25,084 bases of DNA from Actinomycetales bacterium UBA1416 (GTDB lineage: Bacteria > Actinomycetota > Actinomycetes > Actinomycetales > Actinomycetaceae), in assembly GCA_002304945.1 (NCBI GenBank), contig DBPQ01000045.1:1-25084 (forward strand). Reading direction: 5' to 3'. A program made the translations under genes and the position numbers. Under the pieces are notes generated by a model that was given only the letters and a program-made list of their open reading frames with translations, was not told the origin of the DNA and made no database searches. Below, piece after piece: positions 1-6,104 of the stretch. Position 1 is the first letter of the stretch; each line of letters starts with the position of its first letter.

Positions 1-306
1 TTCGGGGCACCAACTGGCACAGGCCCCTGACCTGCAAGTATGTGGGTTTTGAGGGCCTTTCTCCTTGTTCCGTGCCAGATTCGTGCCAGATCCATCGGTG
101 GCGTGCCGCCACGGCGTGTCATCGTTGGCCCCACACGGATGAGGGGCAGGCCGGCGGCCCGACGTGCGAGCCTCCCGCTCTGGGCCATCTTGGTTAGTTC
201 ACGACCATCGCGATGGCCGAGGTTTGTGCAAACACCCGGCACTCAGAAATCGCTCAGAAAGCACACACGAAATCAACGACGGACCGTTGCCTGAGCGTTC
301 CCTCAA
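1..306. other. Gene-free left edge, probable relic of an integrated element
   Basis: I see no convincing gene in this stretch; the short open frames here have no recognisable protein signature. What it does hold is a pair of tandem 11-bp repeats (71-92), an inverted TGGCAC at 15-20 matching the GTGCCA core of those repeats, and a weak 6-bp dyad (AGGCCC at 21-26 with GGGCCT at 53-58, followed by TTCT). Repeats of this GTGCCAGA type are common beside tyrosine-integrase genes of actinobacterial elements. A remnant of such an integrase lies at 1717-1925. I infer that this edge is part of an old attachment region, but no att core can be defined from one end. Confidence 0.35.
71..92. repeat. Tandem 11-bp direct repeat, possible integrase arm-type sites
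   Basis: Two head-to-tail copies of CGTGCCAGAT(T/C) occupy 71-81 and 82-92. An inverted copy of the core (TGGCAC) lies at 15-20. Short direct repeats near the end of an element are typical arm-type binding sites for tyrosine integrases. Assignment rests on this arrangement and on the integrase remnant at 1717-1925; no functional evidence is visible. Confidence 0.4.
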
Positions 307-379
307 TGTCGTCGCGTGATGACACCGCATCCATGTCGCCACACCTTGACACGCATGTACCTGTCGCCGTACGTTGACA
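307..379 (+). promoter_or_regulatory. Three phased HipB-type operators (TGTC-N10-GACA)
   Basis: Three 18-bp elements with the same architecture, TGTC-N10-GACA, lie at 307-324, 334-351 and 362-379. Their starts are 27 and 28 bp apart. The left halves share TGTCG(T/C)C and the right halves (A/T)TGACA, so the copies are related as direct repeats as well as internally palindromic. The middle copy covers the putative -35 TTGACA and the last copy covers the putative -10 TACGTT; the last ends two bases before the hipB ATG. E. coli HipB also binds several 18-bp palindromes upstream of its own operon. I infer that these are autoregulatory operators for the HipB encoded next. Confidence 0.6.
346..375 (+). 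promoter_or_regulatory. Putative hipBA promoter giving a leaderless mRNA
   Basis: A perfect -35 hexamer TTGACA (346-351) is separated by 18 bp from a TANNNT-type -10, TACGTT (370-375). A start about seven bases beyond the -10 would fall at 382, the A of the hipB ATG. No Shine-Dalgarno sequence precedes that ATG, which fits leaderless translation, a frequent mode in Actinomycetota. Both hexamers sit inside the repeated operator elements. Confidence 0.5.
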
Positions 380-381
380 GC

Positions 382-624
382 ATGGACAACAGCGGGTCGC
401 TCTTGAACGCTCGCTCGCTCCCGCGGCTCGGGACGGCGATCGCGGGGCTGCGCCGTCGTCGTGGACTGACCCAGGCCGAGCTCGCCCGGGCCGCCGGCGT
501 CTCCCGCCAGTGGCTGAGCAGTGTGGAGAACGGGCGCACGCCGGGCGCGGAGGTCGCGCTCCTGATGCGCCTCCTCGACGCCCTGGACGCGAGTCTCGTC
601 ATCCGTGACGAGGCCGGCTCGTGA
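382..624 (+). CDS. hipB: HipB-like XRE-family antitoxin/autorepressor
   Basis: An 80-residue protein that is almost entirely one XRE/Cro helix-turn-helix domain (about residues 15-72). It contains the motif run LTQAELARAAGVSRQWLSSVE followed by NGRTP. In HipBA systems HipB dimers bind operator palindromes and also bind and neutralise the HipA kinase. The frame is open further upstream to 316, but the ATG at 382 is preferred because it directly follows the operators and a matching promoter, and the protein then has the usual HipB length. Its stop overlaps the hipA GTG start by 4 bp, indicating translational coupling. Because hipA is broken, this repressor may now be an orphan with only its own promoter, or host genes, to regulate. 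Confidence 0.8.
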   Translation: MDNSGSLLNARSLPRLGTAIAGLRRRRGLTQAELARAAGVSRQWLSSVENGRTPGAEVALLMRLLDALDASLVIRDEAGS

Positions 625-1718
625 CCACCCGGCTCGCGGTCCTGCTGGACGGCGCACACGTGGCCGACGTCGAACGCACCCGCTCCGGCGTCCTGCGCCT
701 GACCTACCACGACGACCTCGCACCCGGGGCCACTCCCCTGTCCCTGGCCCTGCCCCCCCAGCGGGGGCGCTTCACCGGCGAGGCCGTCGAGACCTGGCTG
801 TGGGGTCTCCTGCCGGAGAGCGAGGCGGCCCGCTCCACCCTCCGCCGCACCCACGGCGCCGACCCGAGAGATCCGCTGAGCCTTCTGGCCGCCATCGGGA
901 GGGACTGCGCCGGCGCGGTGCAGTTCTGCGAACCCGACGGCGTCGCCGCCACCTTCGCGTGCGACGGTCGCCTCGAGCCCGTCACGGACTCCGACATCGA
1001 GGCCCGGCTCGCCGCGATGCGGCTGGGCGACGACCCCTCATGGGTGCTGCCCGAGGAACACTGGTCCCTCGGTGGCATGTAGCAGAAGCTCGCCCTGCGC
1101 CGCGAGCTCGTGGACTTCCGGTCCGAGCGCGCCATCGTGATCGAACGGTTCGACCGGGCCCGGGATGACGCTGGCCACGTGCACCGGCTCCACCAGGAGG
1201 ACCTCTGCCAAGCCCTCCGCATCCGGGAGAAGTACGAGGACACCGGAGGCCCCTCGGCCGCGCGCATCGTGGCGTTGCTCCGCGACTCCGCCGCCACAGC
1301 CGCCGACGCCAGGCGCAACACCGAGGCCTTCCTGGACGGACTGGTGTTCACCACGGTCACCGCCTCCCCCGACGCCCACGCCCGCAACTACGCGGTCCTC
1401 CTCGACGGGGACCGCGTCCACCTCGCGCCGCTGTACGACGTCGCCACCGGGCTGGCGTACTCCATCGGAACTAGGGCCTCCCGCCGGCTCTCGATGAGCA
1501 TCGGCGGAGTCTTCGACTGGGAGGCCATCGACGCAGAAGCGTGGCGGCGGTGCGCGGCCGAGCTCGGCGTGGACGAGTCTGCGGTACTGGACCGCGTCCA
1601 CCGGATGACCGCCGACGCACCGGCCGCCTTCACCGCTGCACTGGACGACGTCGAGGACTGGGACGGATCAGTCACCGACGTGCGCACTCGACTCCTGCCC
1701 GCCCTCGAGAACCGGTGA
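621..1718 (+). pseudogene. hipA: hipA toxin kinase gene, disrupted by a stop and an internal deletion
   Basis: Reading through in a single frame gives a HipA-like Ser/Thr kinase. The N-terminal part ends in WSLGGM; the frame then meets TAG (1080-1082) and continues QKLALR, then ERAIVIERFDR and LHQEDLCQAL. The kinase motifs SPDAHARNYAV and APLYDVATG are present near the C-terminus. Compared with E. coli HipA (SIAGAQEKTALL), TAG stands where the conserved Gln is, consistent with CAG to TAG. Between LALR (near 1100) and ERFDR only about 13 residues remain where HipA normally has about 60-70, so the THI-K-P nucleotide-binding segment is missing. Without the stop the product would be about 365 residues instead of roughly 410-440. 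There is no ribosome site for a separate downstream protein. An active toxin is very unlikely. Confidence 0.8.
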
Positions 1719-1925
1719 CGTCGATCTCCTCCGGGGTTGCTGGTTCGATCCGTCGCGCTCGGCGGATCTTTCCGCCGCCGCGGATGCGGGCGGGATTGAC
1801 GTCGATGATGGGCGGTTCCTCCCGGACAGCCGAGGCGAGGATGGAATGCAGCAGGGAGTACATGTGCGCCAGCTGGGTGGGCTTACCCGGTGTCCGTGGC
1901 CCGAAGGCGGGCAACGCCGCACTCA
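1717..1925 (-). pseudogene. Remnant of a tyrosine site-specific integrase (core-binding region)
   Basis: The minus strand encodes about 70 residues resembling the core-binding domain of actinobacterial phage-type integrases. Visible are LAHMYSLLHSILASAV, then DVNPARIRGGGKIRRARRIE, then PATPEEIDV, matching the usual A-Y-LLR-I-TAV, NPARI-GAG and PAT-EEL pattern. Similarity begins near 1925 and stops abruptly at about 1717, exactly at the hipA stop codon. The catalytic C-terminal domain (R-HxxR-Y) is absent. No start codon or ribosome site belongs to it, since upstream the frame runs into the SRPBCC gene. I infer that an integrase was truncated when the hipBA segment was joined here. The identification comes from motif recall, so treat the family as probable rather than certain. 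Confidence 0.6.
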
Positions 1926-1954
1926 GGTACAACCTTCGACCTAGGCTTTGAATC

Positions 1955-2425
1955 ATGCTGCAGCCGATCCCCACAGAGTCGCCGAACTCGCGGTGGCCCA
2001 CCTTCGAGATCGAGTTCATCGTCGCTGGTGAGCCGGAGCAGACGTGGGAGCGGCTGTGGGACCTCGACCGGCACACCGCCGCCGTTCCCCTGACCGTCGT
2101 GACCGGCGGCCCACTCGCGCTGGGAAGCCGATTCGTCGGTCGTACCAAGTTCGGTCCGTTGCACCTCGATGACGTGATGGTGGTCCGCGAGTGGGACCCG
2201 CCCCTACGTTGCGTCATCGAGAAGGTCGGCACTCCGCTGCGGGGCCGAATCGAAGCGACGCTCACGCCACTCGGAACGGGACAGACAACGCTCCACTGGC
2301 GGCAGAGCTACGCTGTCGCCCGACTCCCAGACCGGCTCGTCGGGCTCGCTCGTCCACTCGTCCGCCTGGCGTACGCTCACGCGTTGCGCAGAATCACACA
2401 CGCCGCCGACACAACGTCTGCCTGA
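1955..2425 (+). CDS. SRPBCC-fold (START/polyketide cyclase-like) small protein
   Basis: A 156-residue soluble protein with the sequence texture of the SRPBCC superfamily. It begins with a beta-strand (FEIEFIVAGEPEQTWERLWDL), the typical 'E-V-W-L-D' opening, followed by strands around FVGRTKFGPLHLDDV and VVREWDPPLRCVIE. It ends in a long C-terminal helix (RLVGLARPLVRLAYAHALRRI). Members bind hydrophobic ligands in a deep cavity; the ligand cannot be read from sequence. A TAGGCT element at 1942-1947 sits at the right distance for transcription starting at or next to the ATG, and there is no Shine-Dalgarno, so it may be leaderless. It stands alone, with an integrase remnant behind it and the convergent nar operon ahead. 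Confidence 0.65.
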   Translation: MLQPIPTESPNSRWPTFEIEFIVAGEPEQTWERLWDLDRHTAAVPLTVVTGGPLALGSRFVGRTKFGPLHLDDVMVVREWDPPLRCVIEKVGTPLRGRIEATLTPLGTGQTTLHWRQSYAVARLPDRLVGLARPLVRLAYAHALRRITHAADTTSA

Positions 2426-2506
2426 CCGACCCCACCACCTCTCCACGTGCGCACGCGGGCGCCTCGTCGTGCTCGTTCCCCGCGCACCCGTCTCCCACGG
2501 ATTTCT

Positions 2507-2531
2507 GCGAGCAGGAGGGGAGAATGCTCGC
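2507..2531. terminator. Candidate bidirectional terminator hairpin
   Basis: A perfect 7-bp inverted repeat, GCGAGCA (2507-2513) and TGCTCGC (2525-2531), has an 11-base loop. It lies in the 170-bp gap between the converging ends of the SRPBCC gene and the last nar-operon gene, the expected place for a terminator. Neither side has a strong U-run (plus side CCATCC, minus side AGAAAT), so intrinsic termination would be weak. Nothing else is seen in this gap. Confidence 0.4.
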
Positions 2532-2595
2532 CCATCCCCCCAGAGCGCGGAAACGGCGGCGAGGAGGGCTCCACGCCATTGTGAGGGCTCTCCCG

Positions 2596-3933
2596 TCAGG
2601 CCGGTGCGGGCTGGGTCAGCCGTGGGTCCTCGAGCTTGCCCGAGACACCCGGCGCGTGCTCACGCAGCAGCCGCAGGACCACGATGTGCATCCACACCGC
2701 GCAGACAAGGGTGAGCAGGAACATCACGAAGAACGTCGCGGTCGGGAAGCCCGACCAGAGCTCCGCGTACGCGAACATCGGGGGAAGGAAGAACCCGCCG
2801 AGCCCGCCGAGCATGCCGACCAGTCCTCCGACGGACCCCACCCGACCGGGGAAGTACTCGGGGATGTGCTTGTAGACGCCGGCCTTGCCGATTCCCATCG
2901 CCGAGCCGAGGAGGAAGAGCAGGATCGTGAAGGGCACCACGCCCATGGCGTACCGCAGGTGCTCGGTCGTGGACCCATCGGGGTGGGTGATCACGATGTA
3001 GCCGTCCGGCATCATCAGGACTCCGGAGGCGAGGAGCATCAGGCCGAATGACAGGTACATCACGCGCCGGGCGCCCCACCGGTCGGCGAGCCAACCGCCC
3101 AGCGGCCGGAGCAGCGAGGCGGGGAAGATGAAGACAGCGGTGAGGAAGCCCGCCGTGGCGAGCGAGACGTCGAAGTTGGTGACGTAGTAGGTGGGGAGCA
3201 CGGAGGACAACGCCACGTACGCCCCGAACACCGCAACGTAGTAGAGGCTGAACCGCCAGGCGCGGATCGTGCCGAGGGGGGCGAGCTGGACCTTGAGCGG
3301 GGTGCCGTGCCCGGGCATCTTGTCCTGGCTGGGCGTCCCAAACCAGGTCACGAGGGCCATGAGGACGAGCAGCACCGCGTACAGCACGGGAATGAACCGC
3401 CAGCCGCCATCGATGAAACCGAGGTAGACGCTGCCCGTGGTGGCACCGATGATTCCGGGACCTATGAGCTTGGTGACGGAGGCGCCCACGTTGCCGGCGC
3501 CGAACAGCCCGAGCGCGAAGCCCTGCCGTTCACGCGGCTGCCACGCGGCGTTCCACGCGGTGCCCGCGGTGAAGGAGTTGCCCGCGAAGCCCACCAGGAA
3601 GGCGAGGATCAGGAGCATCGTGTAGCTCTCGGCCTGGGAGACGAAGTAGGCCGGGATCGCGGAGGACGCCAGCAGGTAGGTCATCACCTTGCGCCCGCCG
3701 ATGCGGTCGGTGATCATCCCGGCGGGAAGGCGCCAGAGCGAGCCGTTGAGGATGGCCACGGCGGCGATCCACGAGAACTCCACCTTGCTGAGGCCGAGTT
3801 CCTCCTGGATCTTCACACCGAGGATGCCGAACATGAGCCAGGCGGCGAACATGATCGTGAATCCGATGGTGGAGATCCACATCACGCGATTCGCGGCGCG
3901 CAACTCAGCCTTGTCAAGCTCTGTCGAGCTCAT
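2596..3933 (-). CDS. narK: NarK1/NasA-like nitrate transporter (MFS), distal copy
   Basis: A 445-residue, 12-helix major facilitator protein of the nitrate/nitrite porter family. Nitrate-binding arginines are present at R68 (LWRLPAGMITDRIGGRK) and R276 (LLRPLGGWLADRWGARR). Both nitrate signatures are visible: FGAGNVGASV near residue 147, and GGLVGMLGGLGGFFLPP in the C-terminal half. The form of the R68 motif resembles proton-coupled NarK1/NasA transporters more than E. coli NarK. The frame is open much further upstream, but the ATG at 3933 has GGGAG at good spacing and starts two bases after the regulator stop. It is the last gene of the nar operon, and the second transporter in it, which suggests uptake of external nitrate to start respiration while the other NarK exchanges nitrate for nitrite. 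Confidence 0.88.
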   Translation of the reverse strand: MSSTELDKAELRAANRVMWISTIGFTIMFAAWLMFGILGVKIQEELGLSKVEFSWIAAVAILNGSLWRLPAGMITDRIGGRKVMTYLLASSAIPAYFVSQAESYTMLLILAFLVGFAGNSFTAGTAWNAAWQPRERQGFALGLFGAGNVGASVTKLIGPGIIGATTGSVYLGFIDGGWRFIPVLYAVLLVLMALVTWFGTPSQDKMPGHGTPLKVQLAPLGTIRAWRFSLYYVAVFGAYVALSSVLPTYYVTNFDVSLATAGFLTAVFIFPASLLRPLGGWLADRWGARRVMYLSFGLMLLASGVLMMPDGYIVITHPDGSTTEHLRYAMGVVPFTILLFLLGSAMGIGKAGVYKHIPEYFPGRVGSVGGLVGMLGGLGGFFLPPMFAYAELWSGFPTATFFVMFLLTLVCAVWMHIVVLRLLREHAPGVSGKLEDPRLTQPAPA

Positions 3934-3935
3934 GG

Positions 3936-4634
3936 TCACTCCCTCGTGTCCGTGGTCCTGATCCTGATCGTGCAGCCGTGGCCGCTGTAGGGGTGCAGCT
4001 CCACCCCCGTGATTCCCAGGGCGGGCCTGTTGCGCGCCACCGCCGCGGTCAGAGCCTCCAGCGCTCCCTGGTGCAGGTCGCAGACGGCGGTCGGCAGCGG
4101 CAGCCCGGGCTCGAGGAAGGGGCAGCGCCCCAGCTCGATGGTGCCGCCGGCACACGCGACCGGTGCGCAGCCCATGCGCGCGAAGAGTGTCTCGATCTCG
4201 GCCAGCGGCGTGATCGTGTGGGGGTCGAAGCGCCCCTCCGCGATCAGATCCTCGGCCCACCGCCGTCCGAGGGCTCGCGCCGTCCCGCTGTCATCCGCGA
4301 CCGAGCTGACGAGGGACCGCACGAGGCTCGCGAGGTGCTCGCCGGGAAGGTGCGGTGGCGTCGCGGTGGAACGGTAGGTCTTGCTCGGTCGCCCCCGCCC
4401 ACTCGGCGGGCGGACCGTCGCCTGCACCAGCCCACGCGACTCCAGTGTCTCGAGGTGCCCGCGCACGGTGTTGTCGTGCGAGGAGACCAGAACGGCGAGC
4501 TCCGCCACCGTGAGGCCCTCCGGGCGATCCGCGATGATGTCGAAGAGGCGCCGCTGATGAGCCGTCAGCGATGCGATCTCCTCGAGCGGCTCCGCGATGG
4601 GCGCAGGTCCGCCCACGTCGATCGCCATGGCCAT
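3936..4634 (-). CDS. ArnR/SufR-like winged-helix regulator with Fe-S-type cysteines
   Basis: A 232-residue regulator. A winged helix-turn-helix occupies about residues 25-90 (TVAELAVLVSSHDNTVRGHL, then a basic wing SGRGRPSKTYR). The C-terminal domain has cysteines at 156, 161, 171, 185 and 221, in the pattern C-x4-C-x9-CPF-x11-VCDLHQG. This CPF...VC-LH arrangement is typical of ArsR/SufR-like regulators that bind an Fe-S cluster. In Corynebacterium glutamicum the Fe-S regulator ArnR, encoded beside narKGHJI, represses that operon and responds to NO; this is the likely functional counterpart, though orthology is not proven. The gene lies inside the nar operon, between narI and narK, so it should regulate its own expression. 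ATGs at 4634 and 4628 both have purine-rich leaders; GAAGG suits the second slightly better. Confidence 0.75.
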   Translation of the reverse strand: MAMAIDVGGPAPIAEPLEEIASLTAHQRRLFDIIADRPEGLTVAELAVLVSSHDNTVRGHLETLESRGLVQATVRPPSGRGRPSKTYRSTATPPHLPGEHLASLVRSLVSSVADDSGTARALGRRWAEDLIAEGRFDPHTITPLAEIETLFARMGCAPVACAGGTIELGRCPFLEPGLPLPTAVCDLHQGALEALTAAVARNRPALGITGVELHPYSGHGCTIRIRTTDTRE

Positions 4635-4665
4635 CACCTTCACATCCTCTTCAGGGCCGACGGAG

Positions 4666-5442
4666 CTAAGCCCCGCGCGACCTGGCGTCGTCCGACTTCC
4701 TGGCACCCGTGCTCACGGGATCCCAGCCGCGCTCCTCCGGCGACGCGCTCACGTTCGCCTCCCGTGAGCGGTACACGACGTAGGGACGCGTGGTGTAGCC
4801 GAGCGGGGCGGACAGGACGTGTACGAGTCGGGTGAACGGCCAGATCAGGAGGAGAAGGAACCCGGAGAGAACGTGCAGCTTGAAGGAGAGCGGCACGTCC
4901 TCCATGAGCGCGATGTCCGGCTGGAGGATGAAGACGGACCGCAGCCACGGCGAGATCGTCGACCGATAGTCGTAGCCGTGCGCGCCCCCGAAGATCTGGT
5001 TCTGGACCGTGGCCCACGTCCCCAACGCGATCGGGACGGCAAGGAACACGTACATGATCTTGTCGTTGGTCGTGGTGGCGAGGAACACGGAGCGGTTCCG
5101 CCGGCGTCGGTAGATCAACGCGACGATGCCGGCGATGGTCAGCACGGCCGCGAAGGTCCCGAGCACGGTCGCGCCGAGATGGTAGGCCTCCTCGGAGATG
5201 CCCACGGCCTCCGTCCACGTGTTCGGGATGAGGAGGCCGACGAAGTGCCCGCCCGCCACCATCAGGATGCCGACGTGGAACATCGGGGACGCCGCCCGCA
5301 GGATCGCGTGCTCGTGGAGTTCCGAGGAACGGGTGGTCCAACCGAACTTGTCGGTCCGGTAGCGCCAGATCAGGCCCACAACCAGCACGGCGAGGGAGAT
5401 GTAGGGGAACGCTCCCCACAGGAAGATTTCGAACGCACTCAT
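4666..5442 (-). CDS. narI: Respiratory nitrate reductase gamma subunit (cytochrome b)
   Basis: A 258-residue membrane protein with five predicted helices that anchors NarGH and takes electrons from quinol. The four histidines that hold the two b hemes are visible: H56 and H66 (MFHVGILMVAGGHFVG, the same numbers as in E. coli NarI), and H190 and H208 (KLHVLSGF...RLVHVLS, 3 residues beyond the E. coli pair). The ATG overlaps the narJ stop by 4 bp, and AAGGAGG lies seven bases upstream. The C-terminal tail after about residue 225 is polar and cytoplasmic. It is followed by a 31-bp gap to the regulator gene. Family and role are clear. Confidence 0.95.
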   Translation of the reverse strand: MSAFEIFLWGAFPYISLAVLVVGLIWRYRTDKFGWTTRSSELHEHAILRAASPMFHVGILMVAGGHFVGLLIPNTWTEAVGISEEAYHLGATVLGTFAAVLTIAGIVALIYRRRRNRSVFLATTTNDKIMYVFLAVPIALGTWATVQNQIFGGAHGYDYRSTISPWLRSVFILQPDIALMEDVPLSFKLHVLSGFLLLLIWPFTRLVHVLSAPLGYTTRPYVVYRSREANVSASPEERGWDPVSTGARKSDDARSRGA

Positions 5443-6104
5443 GATCGCGCCTCCTTGGCGGCTCCGAACTGCGGGAACGGCAGCGTGTCAACGATCCCCA
5501 CCATCTCGGCCGGGGGTCCCTGGGTGACGAGCGAGACGTAGCGCTCCCGCGTCTCGTCGTCGATCTCTGGCAACGTGAGGCAGAGCGCCTCGAGGACCGA
5601 CTCGTACGGGCTCCCGATCTGCGCGAGGGCGTTGCGGACCACCTCGAGACCATCGCGGTGGGAGGCCAGCAACTCACCGGCGATGTCATCCTCCGAGCGG
5701 GCCGAGAGTTCGAGCACGACCGGCAGGAAATCGGGGAGCTCCTTGCGCACCAACTCCCATCCCGTCGCCGCCAAGGCGTCACGGAAGGCGAGGATCGATG
5801 CGCCCCGCTTTCGCGTGTCGCCCGCGTCGTAGTACGAGAGGTACAACGTGCACCGCCGACGGCGGTCGAACGTCTCGACGTAGTGCTCCGCGAGGCGCCG
5901 CACCCCCATACCGTCTGCGGCGTCGAGGAAGCGGCCGAGCGGACCGGCAACCGGCTCCGGAAGCAGGGGCAGGGCCGCACGGACCTCCGCCAGCCGGCCG
6001 GGGTCCTCCTCGTCGGGATAGTCGAGGAGCACCGAGGCAGCCATGTGGGCCACGCGACGCTGGGCGTCGTCGAGCGCTACCGGCGACGCCGCGAGCACGC
6101 TCAT
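5439..6104 (-). CDS. narJ: Nitrate reductase assembly chaperone NarJ
   Basis: A 221-residue, all-helical protein of the NarJ/TorD chaperone family. NarJ holds apo-NarGH in the cytoplasm until the molybdenum cofactor is inserted and the complex docks on NarI. The recognisable core is EHYVETFDRRRRCTLYLSYY followed by DAGDTRKRGASI, the standard F-D-R...Y-GDTR-RG motif, at about residues 73-106. Its gene position between narH and narI, with 4-bp overlaps at both ends, is canonical. The chosen ATG has GGGGAG upstream; the longer open frame upstream lies inside narH and is non-coding in this frame. Confidence 0.93.
   Translation of the reverse strand: MSVLAASPVALDDAQRRVAHMAASVLLDYPDEEDPGRLAEVRAALPLLPEPVAGPLGRFLDAADGMGVRRLAEHYVETFDRRRRCTLYLSYYDAGDTRKRGASILAFRDALAATGWELVRKELPDFLPVVLELSARSEDDIAGELLASHRDGLEVVRNALAQIGSPYESVLEALCLTLPEIDDETRERYVSLVTQGPPAEMVGIVDTLPFPQFGAAKEARS

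Noticed and set aside
1..60. Possible tRNA 3' end or terminator at the left edge
   Set aside because: No acceptor/T-arm pairing or CCA-adjacent sequence can be folded, and the only dyad (AGGCCC/GGGCCT) has a 26-base loop.
621..1718. Split hipA read as a HipBST-like three-gene system
   Set aside because: The break falls inside the conserved S-x-GG-x-Q-x-K motif, the downstream part lacks a ribosome site and start, and a kinase segment is deleted. HipS-type proteins are only about 100 residues and end before this motif.
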